Positions 1 to 9,576 of a DNA stretch of 64,000 bases are shown here, piece after piece (position 1 is the stretch's first letter; each line of letters opens with the position of its first letter). The stretch lies in the NCBI GenBank assembly GCA_039105265.1, contig JAPFFF010000027.1, forward strand, positions 1-64,000, read 5' to 3'. The notes under the pieces were generated by a model. That model had not been told where the DNA came from and ran no database searches. It was given only the letters and a program-made list of their open reading frames with translations. A program made the translations under genes and the position numbers. The DNA comes from Tritrichomonas musculus (taxonomy: Eukaryota; Parabasalia; Tritrichomonadida; Tritrichomonadidae).

Positions 1-122
1 CTCAATTTTGGCAACTTTCTTTAATCATATCTCAGTATATACGCAAAATTAGGAAAATGTTTTCTATTAAAATATTCTTATAATATGATATACTTTATTA
101 TATATTAATTTCAAAAGATTAT

Positions 123-2241
123 GAGAGTTTCCTATGTTCTATAATTTTTCGTGGTCATGCTTTTTTTTCCTTTCAAATTTAAAAACCTCATGGTTTACTC
201 CCGAAACAGGAGCAAAAGCAAGATCTCAGCAAACTTACGAAAAGCTCTTAGAAGACAATCAAAGATTACAAGGTGAAAATGAAAGGTTAATTTTGGAGAA
301 TACAAGGCTAAAAAGACAAATAGCAGACTTACAGAAAATTAAATTGAATATACCAGAAGACAAACAAAAAACGATTAATATTAGTCCAATAGTATTAAGA
401 TTCATCGGCGCTACATGGGATAATATAACAAAATTTCCTCAAGGAAGACGTTATGATGGACTTCACGAATTCTTTGCACTGTTAAGCATGATGAGTCCAC
501 ATTACTTCAATATTTTAAATACCAATTTATTGTTTCCAACATATAAAACTGCTTCAACATATAGAAAGCAAGCTCTCGCTAATTTAGGAATACATGACGA
601 CATTTTTAATGGCGATATACAAAATATTTTGAATATCATGTCAAGGTTTTTACCAAATAATTTTACTGGAAAAGGAGTTATCATGGTTGATGCTGCATAT
701 GTTACACCGTATGTCAAAGTAAATAAAAATGGTAGGATTGATGGCGTGCTAAATCTCAAAGAGATCGATCCAGAATTAGCAGAAACATTTATTAATGATG
801 ACAACGAATTTTTAGAATTTATTAAATTAAATTATAACTCAGTGATACAAGCAGAATTCGGTATGACATTTGCACCATTAAATCCAGAATTTAAACAGTT
901 TCCAATTGCATGTATTCCGTCGACGTCAGGTAAGGCAACACAAGAGTTACGCGAAAAAATTGAATCGATCATATCACTCATGCCAAAAAACATAAGTATT
1001 ATCGGATTAGGCACTGATGGTGACAACACTTATAGCATATATGCAAATATATTCATCGACAAAATTATTGGTAACTTCGAAAGATTCCTAAGTCTTGGTG
1101 CTGTTGGTATAATTAAAATATTTGCAGTATTAATTCATTTTTCAGATCCATTGCACCTGACAAAAAGAGATCGTTACAGAAAATCCTCTCTTGAAGAATT
1201 CCTAGTTTCTCCATATGATTCTTATGAAACACGGTCTGCAGAAGATTTAAAAACTATTGGAATTGCTCCTTACTTATTGGATAACAACAAAGGACGCAAA
1301 ATGGAAGATGACCTCCCAAAAAAATTGTTTACTTTACAAACAATTCAAAAAATAATTGATGACGAAGACTTTTATTTACTTTTATCAATGCTTCCTTCTA
1401 CACTCTTACTAGAGGCACTATTCAGGAATTCACTAAGTCGGCAAGAGACTATTGACTATCTTTTACTTGGTGCAAGTATTGTATTGATTTATTATCTTAT
1501 GCAACAATATGTCATTGAACACAACTTAAAAATCTATCGTGTGCAGCCCAATACCTATAAGAAAATGAGATGTTTCACAGATAATTGGTGTAAACAATAC
1601 ATATTTACTGCAATTGGAATTGCATCTCAAATAATCACTGAAGAAGCTATTGATACAGGTGCATGCAGTTCACACTACCAAGAACACAATTTTGCAAATG
1701 TTCGGAGGCATAATAAAAAAGATGACAGCCACGTGAATTTCCAGAAATCAATGAAATACATTCTATTGGAGCACGAATTGTACAAGAACATGCCTATTGA
1801 AGAAAAAGTTCCAGAATCACGAAGTGACAGTGGGAAGAAAATTTTTGACAACACTCCAGTTGAAGAACGTCCAATAATTTACTATCTTCGGCAAGCATTG
1901 TACCTTTGGAAGAATGTTCAAATTGTAAGAAAAATGCCATTATTGAAGTTAATCGATCCAAAGCCAAGAAAAATGCCATTTCAAGAGTTAAGTGGGATTT
2001 TGGGGAATTTTTATGAAAAAAATCGACGTTCAATTTCTACCAAATCAACGGGCATGATAAAAACAGCTGGCTTGAACAACATGATATTTTGGAATGCTGA
2101 TGAGCAGTTGAATAACTTGGTTAATGATGATGATTCTGAATAAAAGATAATTTTTTCATTTCACTTTTTATATATAGAAATATTTGAATATTTTATGATA
2201 TGTCAAAAATTTTAAAAAAATATAGAACATAGGAAACTCTC
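123..2241 (+). mobile_element. DNA transposon with 21-bp terminal inverted repeats, copy 1 (55 bp shorter)
   Basis: The left end starts GAGAGTTTCCTATGTTC at 123 and its exact reverse complement ends at 2241, giving 21-bp perfect inverted repeats around one long transposase-like gene. Compared with copies 2 and 3 this copy lacks 55 bp just before the coding region, including the usual start codon and the initiator-like motif. No clean target-site duplication is seen: the flanks are AAGATTAT and GAGATATG. That is expected if flanks were rearranged when the array formed. Confidence 0.8.
134..2143 (+). CDS. Transposase-like protein, copy 1, altered N-terminus
   Basis: The reading frame is the same as the 658-residue protein of copies 2 and 3 from residue 9 on. 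The normal ATG and first eight codons were lost with the 55-bp deletion. The frame stays open through an ATG inside the terminal inverted repeat at 134, which would add 19 new residues rich in Phe, Trp and Ser and give 669 residues. Whether this start is used is unknown: the initiator-like TCATT of the other copies is missing, and an ATG in the inverted repeat would need a transcript started outside the element. The rest of the protein appears intact. Confidence 0.55.
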   Translation: MFYNFSWSCFFFLSNLKTSWFTPETGAKARSQQTYEKLLEDNQRLQGENERLILENTRLKRQIADLQKIKLNIPEDKQKTINISPIVLRFIGATWDNITKFPQGRRYDGLHEFFALLSMMSPHYFNILNTNLLFPTYKTASTYRKQALANLGIHDDIFNGDIQNILNIMSRFLPNNFTGKGVIMVDAAYVTPYVKVNKNGRIDGVLNLKEIDPELAETFINDDNEFLEFIKLNYNSVIQAEFGMTFAPLNPEFKQFPIACIPSTSGKATQELREKIESIISLMPKNISIIGLGTDGDNTYSIYANIFIDKIIGNFERFLSLGAVGIIKIFAVLIHFSDPLHLTKRDRYRKSSLEEFLVSPYDSYETRSAEDLKTIGIAPYLLDNNKGRKMEDDLPKKLFTLQTIQKIIDDEDFYLLLSMLPSTLLLEALFRNSLSRQETIDYLLLGASIVLIYYLMQQYVIEHNLKIYRVQPNTYKKMRCFTDNWCKQYIFTAIGIASQIITEEAIDTGACSSHYQEHNFANVRRHNKKDDSHVNFQKSMKYILLEHELYKNMPIEEKVPESRSDSGKKIFDNTPVEERPIIYYLRQALYLWKNVQIVRKMPLLKLIDPKPRKMPFQELSGILGNFYEKNRRSISTKSTGMIKTAGLNNMIFWNADEQLNNLVNDDDSE

Positions 2242-3166
2242 GAGATATGTCGATATGCTTCGAAATTAATAATATATACTCACCATAGATAGTTATTGAT
2301 GATTTCAGATTTTAAGCGAAATCGCGGCGGAGAGTCTTTCAAAAAGTTGTGATTTTCATAACGAGTCTCCAGACGTAAATGTAAAAATGTTTCAAAATTT
2401 ATGGTATTATAAGAATATATATTGCAAGCATCTTAATATATATCAATTGTTATATTTTTATTAGCTTCGCTTTGCATCGAGTTATTTATAAAATATATTT
2501 CAAAAATTTGATTTCTGTATTTTTGCATTAAATGTCAGAAAAAAAAATAGGTGTACCTACATAATCAGTATAACAATAATTGCATTACTGTATTGTATAT
2601 GATTATAAAATTATAGGATTGTATGTTTATTGTATATAGAGTAATAACCAAAAACTCCTATCCGTGAAGAATGAGATTTTTTATATTAAGATAAAAATAC
2701 AAAAAAACTCGTTACTAACAATATCGGCCAAAATTCAATATTTTTACCCAAAAATTGGTTATTTGTCTTATTATGATGTTAAAAACACGATTAAGCAAAA
2801 AAATTGCGCATTATAAGTATATATCCCGAGATAAAGCGATTTACACTATTTTTAGCCGATTTTACGATTTTTTTTGGAAAAAACGATTCCAGAACAGAGC
2901 CAACGAATGACCTGTATATTACATTTATCTTAAATAGTAGTATACATTGCATTATATATTATATTAAATTTTTAGAAAAATCGTCCGCCAAATTTTCGAG
3001 AAAAATCAATTACAAAATTATACTACATTTGAATAGAAATTCCTCTCAATTTTGGCAACTTTCTTTAATCATATCTCAGTATATACGCAAAATTAGGAAA
3101 ATGTTTTCTATTAAAATATTCTTATAATATGATATACTTTATTATATATTAATTTCAAAAGATTAT
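2242..3166. other. Array spacer, 925 bp, no gene
   Basis: This AT-rich spacer between transposon copies is repeated at 5341-6265 and 8440-9364. A 107-codon open frame at 2804-3127 has no recognisable motif and skewed composition, so I do not call it. Near both edges, reading outward from the element, there is a similar stretch around GAAATTAAT, which may be a trace of a longer inverted repeat or chance in AT-rich DNA. Confidence 0.6.
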
Positions 3167-3252
3167 GAGAGTTTCCTATGTTCTATAATTTTTCGTGGTC
3201 ATGCTTTTTTTTCCTTTCAAATTTAAAAACCTCTGAAATTTTCAATATAGAA

Positions 3253-3257
3253 TCATT
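3253..3257 (+). promoter_or_regulatory. Initiator-like TCATT, transposase copy 2
   Basis: TCATT has its A at 3255, 11 nt before the ATG at 3266. Trichomonad initiators (TCA followed by a pyrimidine and T or A) lie in this position. The same motif is at 6352-6356 in copy 3 and is deleted in copy 1. Confidence 0.45.
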
Positions 3258-3265
3258 TTTTTTTA

Positions 3266-5242
3266 ATGGCGCCTAAGCGAAATCCATCATGGTTTACTCC
3301 CGAAACAGGAGCAAAAGCAAGATCTCAGCAAACTTACGAAAAGCTCTTAGAAGACAATCAAAGATTACAAGGTGAAAATGAAAGGTTAATTTTGGAGAAT
3401 ACAAGGCTAAAAAGACAAATAGCAGACTTACAGAAAATTAAATTGAATATACCAGAAGACAAACAAAAAACGATTAATATTAGTCCAATAGTATTAAGAT
3501 TCATCGGCGCTACATGGGATAATATAACAAAATTTCCTCAAGGAAGACGTTATGATGGACTTCACGAATTCTTTGCACTGTTAAGCATGATGAGTCCACA
3601 TTACTTCAATATTTTAAATACCAATTTATTGTTTCCAACATATAAAACTGCTTCAACATATAGAAAGCAAGCTCTCGCTAATTTAGGAATACATGACGAC
3701 ATTTTTAATGGCGATATACAAAATATTTTGAATATCATGTCAAGGTTTTTACCAAATAATTTTACTGGAAAAGGAGTTATCATGGTTGATGCTGCATATG
3801 TTACACCGTATGTCAAAGTAAATAAAAATGGTAGGATTGATGGCGTGCTAAATCTCAAAGAGATCGATCCAGAATTAGCAGAAACATTTATTAATGATGA
3901 CAACGAATTTTTAGAATTTATTAAATTAAATTATAACTCAGTGATACAAGCAGAATTCGGTATGACATTTGCACCATTAAATCCAGAATTTAAACAGTTT
4001 CCAATTGCATGTATTCCGTCGACGTCAGGTAAGGCAACACAAGAGTTACGCGAAAAAATTGAATCGATCATATCACTCATGCCAAAAAACATAAGTATTA
4101 TCGGATTAGGCACTGATGGTGACAACACTTATAGCATATATGCAAATATATTCATCGACAAAATTATTGGTAACTTCGAAAGATTCCTAAGTCTTGGTGC
4201 TGTTGGTATAATTAAAATATTTGCAGTATTAATTCATTTTTCAGATCCATTGCACCTGACAAAAAGAGATCGTTACAGAAAATCCTCTCTTGAAGAATTC
4301 CTAGTTTCTCCATATGATTCTTATGAAACACGGTCTGCAGAAGATTTAAAAACTATTGGAATTGCTCCTTACTTATTGGATAACAACAAAGGACGCAAAA
4401 TGGAAGATGACCTCCCAAAAAAATTGTTTACTTTACAAACAATTCAAAAAATAATTGATGACGAAGACTTTTATTTACTTTTATCAATGCTTCCTTCTAC
4501 ACTCTTACTAGAGGCACTATTCAGGAATTCACTAAGTCGGCAAGAGACTATTGACTATCTTTTACTTGGTGCAAGTATTGTATTGATTTATTATCTTATG
4601 CAACAATATGTCATTGAACACAACTTAAAAATCTATCGTGTGCAGCCCAATACCTATAAGAAAATGAGATGTTTCACAGATAATTGGTGTAAACAATACA
4701 TATTTACTGCAATTGGAATTGCATCTCAAATAATCACTGAAGAAGCTATTGATACAGGTGCATGCAGTTCACACTACCAAGAACACAATTTTGCAAATGT
4801 TCGGAGGCATAATAAAAAAGATGACAGCCACGTGAATTTCCAGAAATCAATGAAATACATTCTATTGGAGCACGAATTGTACAAGAACATGCCTATTGAA
4901 GAAAAAGTTCCAGAATCACGAAGTGACAGTGGGAAGAAAATTTTTGACAACACTCCAGTTGAAGAACGTCCAATAATTTACTATCTTCGGCAAGCATTGT
5001 ACCTTTGGAAGAATGTTCAAATTGTAAGAAAAATGCCATTATTGAAGTTAATCGATCCAAAGCCAAGAAAAATGCCATTTCAAGAGTTAAGTGGGATTTT
5101 GGGGAATTTTTATGAAAAAAATCGACGTTCAATTTCTACCAAATCAACGGGCATGATAAAAACAGCTGGCTTGAACAACATGATATTTTGGAATGCTGAT
5201 GAGCAGTTGAATAACTTGGTTAATGATGATGATTCTGAATAA
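3266..5242 (+). CDS. Transposase-like protein (putative DDE), copy 2
   Basis: This is a 658-residue protein inside terminal inverted repeats, so most likely the transposase that moves the element. Residues about 20-55 are rich in Gln, Glu, Arg, Leu and Asn with heptad spacing (coiled coil, possible dimerisation). Candidate acidic catalytic positions are the Asp in the MVDAAYV segment near residue 175, the Asp residues in GTDGDN near 283 and the Asp in SDPLHLTK near 328; a later EHNFANVRRH segment near 506 could supply the Glu. The start at 3266 is preceded by an initiator-like motif. No stop or frameshift is seen. The family is inferred from motif spacing, not from an alignment. Confidence 0.7.
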   Translation: MAPKRNPSWFTPETGAKARSQQTYEKLLEDNQRLQGENERLILENTRLKRQIADLQKIKLNIPEDKQKTINISPIVLRFIGATWDNITKFPQGRRYDGLHEFFALLSMMSPHYFNILNTNLLFPTYKTASTYRKQALANLGIHDDIFNGDIQNILNIMSRFLPNNFTGKGVIMVDAAYVTPYVKVNKNGRIDGVLNLKEIDPELAETFINDDNEFLEFIKLNYNSVIQAEFGMTFAPLNPEFKQFPIACIPSTSGKATQELREKIESIISLMPKNISIIGLGTDGDNTYSIYANIFIDKIIGNFERFLSLGAVGIIKIFAVLIHFSDPLHLTKRDRYRKSSLEEFLVSPYDSYETRSAEDLKTIGIAPYLLDNNKGRKMEDDLPKKLFTLQTIQKIIDDEDFYLLLSMLPSTLLLEALFRNSLSRQETIDYLLLGASIVLIYYLMQQYVIEHNLKIYRVQPNTYKKMRCFTDNWCKQYIFTAIGIASQIITEEAIDTGACSSHYQEHNFANVRRHNKKDDSHVNFQKSMKYILLEHELYKNMPIEEKVPESRSDSGKKIFDNTPVEERPIIYYLRQALYLWKNVQIVRKMPLLKLIDPKPRKMPFQELSGILGNFYEKNRRSISTKSTGMIKTAGLNNMIFWNADEQLNNLVNDDDSE

Positions 5243-6265
5243 AAGATAATTTTTTCATTTCACTTTTTATATATAGAAATATTTGAATATTTTATGATAT
5301 GTCAAAAATTTTAAAAAAATATAGAACATAGGAAACTCTCGAGATATGTCGATATGCTTCGAAATTAATAATATATACTCACCATAGATAGTTATTGATG
5401 ATTTCAGATTTTAAGCGAAATCGCGGCGGAGAGTCTTTCAAAAAGTTGTGATTTTCATAACGAGTCTCCAGACGTAAATGTAAAAATGTTTCAAAATTTA
5501 TGGTATTATAAGAATATATATTGCAAGCATCTTAATATATATCAATTGTTATATTTTTATTAGCTTCGCTTTGCATCGAGTTATTTATAAAATATATTTC
5601 AAAAATTTGATTTCTGTATTTTTGCATTAAATGTCAGAAAAAAAAATAGGTGTACCTACATAATCAGTATAACAATAATTGCATTACTGTATTGTATATG
5701 ATTATAAAATTATAGGATTGTATGTTTATTGTATATAGAGTAATAACCAAAAACTCCTATCCGTGAAGAATGAGATTTTTTATATTAAGATAAAAATACA
5801 AAAAAACTCGTTACTAACAATATCGGCCAAAATTCAATATTTTTACCCAAAAATTGGTTATTTGTCTTATTATGATGTTAAAAACACGATTAAGCAAAAA
5901 AATTGCGCATTATAAGTATATATCCCGAGATAAAGCGATTTACACTATTTTTAGCCGATTTTACGATTTTTTTTGGAAAAAACGATTCCAGAACAGAGCC
6001 AACGAATGACCTGTATATTACATTTATCTTAAATAGTAGTATACATTGCATTATATATTATATTAAATTTTTAGAAAAATCGTCCGCCAAATTTTCGAGA
6101 AAAATCAATTACAAAATTATACTACATTTGAATAGAAATTCCTCTCAATTTTGGCAACTTTCTTTAATCATATCTCAGTATATACGCAAAATTAGGAAAA
6201 TGTTTTCTATTAAAATATTCTTATAATATGATATACTTTATTATATATTAATTTCAAAAGATTAT

Positions 6266-8439
6266 GAGAGTTTCCTATGTTCTATAATTTTTCGTGGTCA
6301 TGCTTTTTTTTCCTTTCAAATTTAAAAACCTCTGAAATTTTCAATATAGAATCATTTTTTTTTAATGGCGCCTAAGCGAAATCCATCATGGTTTACTCCC
6401 GAAACAGGAGCAAAAGCAAGATCTCAGCAAACTTACGAAAAGCTCTTAGAAGACAATCAAAGATTACAAGGTGAAAATGAAAGGTTAATTTTGGAGAATA
6501 CAAGGCTAAAAAGACAAATAGCAGACTTACAGAAAATTAAATTGAATATACCAGAAGACAAACAAAAAACGATTAATATTAGTCCAATAGTATTAAGATT
6601 CATCGGCGCTACATGGGATAATATAACAAAATTTCCTCAAGGAAGACGTTATGATGGACTTCACGAATTCTTTGCACTGTTAAGCATGATGAGTCCACAT
6701 TACTTCAATATTTTAAATACCAATTTATTGTTTCCAACATATAAAACTGCTTCAACATATAGAAAGCAAGCTCTCGCTAATTTAGGAATACATGACGACA
6801 TTTTTAATGGCGATATACAAAATATTTTGAATATCATGTCAAGGTTTTTACCAAATAATTTTACTGGAAAAGGAGTTATCATGGTTGATGCTGCATATGT
6901 TACACCGTATGTCAAAGTAAATAAAAATGGTAGGATTGATGGCGTGCTAAATCTCAAAGAGATCGATCCAGAATTAGCAGAAACATTTATTAATGATGAC
7001 AACGAATTTTTAGAATTTATTAAATTAAATTATAACTCAGTGATACAAGCAGAATTCGGTATGACATTTGCACCATTAAATCCAGAATTTAAACAGTTTC
7101 CAATTGCATGTATTCCGTCGACGTCAGGTAAGGCAACACAAGAGTTACGCGAAAAAATTGAATCGATCATATCACTCATGCCAAAAAACATAAGTATTAT
7201 CGGATTAGGCACTGATGGTGACAACACTTATAGCATATATGCAAATATATTCATCGACAAAATTATTGGTAACTTCGAAAGATTCCTAAGTCTTGGTGCT
7301 GTTGGTATAATTAAAATATTTGCAGTATTAATTCATTTTTCAGATCCATTGCACCTGACAAAAAGAGATCGTTACAGAAAATCCTCTCTTGAAGAATTCC
7401 TAGTTTCTCCATATGATTCTTATGAAACACGGTCTGCAGAAGATTTAAAAACTATTGGAATTGCTCCTTACTTATTGGATAACAACAAAGGACGCAAAAT
7501 GGAAGATGACCTCCCAAAAAAATTGTTTACTTTACAAACAATTCAAAAAATAATTGATGACGAAGACTTTTATTTACTTTTATCAATGCTTCCTTCTACA
7601 CTCTTACTAGAGGCACTATTCAGGAATTCACTAAGTCGGCAAGAGACTATTGACTATCTTTTACTTGGTGCAAGTATTGTATTGATTTATTATCTTATGC
7701 AACAATATGTCATTGAACACAACTTAAAAATCTATCGTGTGCAGCCCAATACCTATAAGAAAATGAGATGTTTCACAGATAATTGGTGTAAACAATACAT
7801 ATTTACTGCAATTGGAATTGCATCTCAAATAATCACTGAAGAAGCTATTGATACAGGTGCATGCAGTTCACACTACCAAGAACACAATTTTGCAAATGTT
7901 CGGAGGCATAATAAAAAAGATGACAGCCACGTGAATTTCCAGAAATCAATGAAATACATTCTATTGGAGCACGAATTGTACAAGAACATGCCTATTGAAG
8001 AAAAAGTTCCAGAATCACGAAGTGACAGTGGGAAGAAAATTTTTGACAACACTCCAGTTGAAGAACGTCCAATAATTTACTATCTTCGGCAAGCATTGTA
8101 CCTTTGGAAGAATGTTCAAATTGTAAGAAAAATGCCATTATTGAAGTTAATCGATCCAAAGCCAAGAAAAATGCCATTTCAAGAGTTAAGTGGGATTTTG
8201 GGGAATTTTTATGAAAAAAATCGACGTTCAATTTCTACCAAATCAACGGGCATGATAAAAACAGCTGGCTTGAACAACATGATATTTTGGAATGCTGATG
8301 AGCAGTTGAATAACTTGGTTAATGATGATGATTCTGAATAAAAGATAATTTTTTCATTTCACTTTTTATATATAGAAATATTTGAATATTTTATGATATG
8401 TCAAAAATTTTAAAAAAATATAGAACATAGGAAACTCTC
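6266..8439 (+). mobile_element. DNA transposon with 21-bp terminal inverted repeats, copy 3
   Basis: It appears identical to copy 2: 21-bp perfect inverted repeats at both ends and one transposase-like gene. It is followed by the last spacer and by 18 nt of a further terminal inverted repeat at 9365-9382. Confidence 0.8.
6365..8341 (+). CDS. Transposase-like protein (putative DDE), copy 3
   Basis: The 658 residues are the same as copy 2, including the N-terminal coiled-coil stretch and the candidate catalytic Asp segments. It has its own initiator-like TCATT at 6352-6356 and an intact frame. Because copies 2 and 3 are the same, either could be the active source. Confidence 0.7.
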   Translation: MAPKRNPSWFTPETGAKARSQQTYEKLLEDNQRLQGENERLILENTRLKRQIADLQKIKLNIPEDKQKTINISPIVLRFIGATWDNITKFPQGRRYDGLHEFFALLSMMSPHYFNILNTNLLFPTYKTASTYRKQALANLGIHDDIFNGDIQNILNIMSRFLPNNFTGKGVIMVDAAYVTPYVKVNKNGRIDGVLNLKEIDPELAETFINDDNEFLEFIKLNYNSVIQAEFGMTFAPLNPEFKQFPIACIPSTSGKATQELREKIESIISLMPKNISIIGLGTDGDNTYSIYANIFIDKIIGNFERFLSLGAVGIIKIFAVLIHFSDPLHLTKRDRYRKSSLEEFLVSPYDSYETRSAEDLKTIGIAPYLLDNNKGRKMEDDLPKKLFTLQTIQKIIDDEDFYLLLSMLPSTLLLEALFRNSLSRQETIDYLLLGASIVLIYYLMQQYVIEHNLKIYRVQPNTYKKMRCFTDNWCKQYIFTAIGIASQIITEEAIDTGACSSHYQEHNFANVRRHNKKDDSHVNFQKSMKYILLEHELYKNMPIEEKVPESRSDSGKKIFDNTPVEERPIIYYLRQALYLWKNVQIVRKMPLLKLIDPKPRKMPFQELSGILGNFYEKNRRSISTKSTGMIKTAGLNNMIFWNADEQLNNLVNDDDSE

Positions 8440-9364
8440 GAGATATGTCGATATGCTTCGAAATTAATAATATATACTCACCATAGATAGTTATTGATGA
8501 TTTCAGATTTTAAGCGAAATCGCGGCGGAGAGTCTTTCAAAAAGTTGTGATTTTCATAACGAGTCTCCAGACGTAAATGTAAAAATGTTTCAAAATTTAT
8601 GGTATTATAAGAATATATATTGCAAGCATCTTAATATATATCAATTGTTATATTTTTATTAGCTTCGCTTTGCATCGAGTTATTTATAAAATATATTTCA
8701 AAAATTTGATTTCTGTATTTTTGCATTAAATGTCAGAAAAAAAAATAGGTGTACCTACATAATCAGTATAACAATAATTGCATTACTGTATTGTATATGA
8801 TTATAAAATTATAGGATTGTATGTTTATTGTATATAGAGTAATAACCAAAAACTCCTATCCGTGAAGAATGAGATTTTTTATATTAAGATAAAAATACAA
8901 AAAAACTCGTTACTAACAATATCGGCCAAAATTCAATATTTTTACCCAAAAATTGGTTATTTGTCTTATTATGATGTTAAAAACACGATTAAGCAAAAAA
9001 ATTGCGCATTATAAGTATATATCCCGAGATAAAGCGATTTACACTATTTTTAGCCGATTTTACGATTTTTTTTGGAAAAAACGATTCCAGAACAGAGCCA
9101 ACGAATGACCTGTATATTACATTTATCTTAAATAGTAGTATACATTGCATTATATATTATATTAAATTTTTAGAAAAATCGTCCGCCAAATTTTCGAGAA
9201 AAATCAATTACAAAATTATACTACATTTGAATAGAAATTCCTCTCAATTTTGGCAACTTTCTTTAATCATATCTCAGTATATACGCAAAATTAGGAAAAT
9301 GTTTTCTATTAAAATATTCTTATAATATGATATACTTTATTATATATTAATTTCAAAAGATTAT

Positions 9365-9382
9365 GAGAGTTTCCTATGTTCT
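9365..9382. repeat. Terminal inverted repeat remnant at the right edge of the array
   Basis: Eighteen nt identical to the left end of the transposon follow the third spacer. From 9383 the sequence is unrelated. This marks the array's right breakpoint inside a terminal inverted repeat. Confidence 0.8.
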
Positions 9383-9576
9383 GTGAACATCAATTCCATA
9401 TATAATATTTGATATTATTAAGCAAGTATATGGAGATGCATTTAAATTTGCCATCAATTTATTTGATTCATTATATTATCAGTAAAAAGAATAACAAATT
9501 AAGTAGGGATCTTTAAATTTTCTTTATTGAAATAGAGTGACATTCATAGATTATATATCTAAATAATTTAAAAAAA

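Larger units (their letters stand above)
3167..5340 (+). mobile_element. DNA transposon with 21-bp terminal inverted repeats, copy 2
   Basis: This is a 2,174-bp element with 21-bp perfect inverted repeats at 3167 and 5320-5340. It encodes one protein covering most of its length, preceded by a short leader carrying an initiator-like TCATT. By structure it is a cut-and-paste DNA transposon. The superfamily is not settled: the Asp-Pro-Leu-His-Leu-Thr-Lys pattern recalls the D..H..K signature of P-element/THAP9-type and Kolobok-type DDE transposases. Confidence 0.8.
1..9382. repeat. Tandem array: 3,099-bp unit of DNA transposon plus spacer, three copies
   Basis: The same sequence recurs at a 3,099-bp period; copies 2 and 3 look identical by eye. 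Each unit holds a DNA transposon (123-2241, 3167-5340, 6266-8439) and a 925-bp non-coding spacer (2242-3166, 5341-6265, 8440-9364). The window opens inside a spacer (1-122 matches the end of the later spacers), so the array probably continues leftward. It stops at 9382, 18 nt into the terminal inverted repeat of what would be a fourth copy. The first unit is 55 bp shorter. The near identity means very recent amplification, strong homogenisation, or an assembly artefact. Confidence 0.9.

Noticed and set aside
2804-3127. 107-codon open frame in the array spacer (also at 5903 and 9002)
   Set aside because: Ile/Lys/Phe-rich translation of AT-rich DNA, no motif, and it runs across the spacer towards the transposon end. 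Repetition comes from the array, not from conservation.
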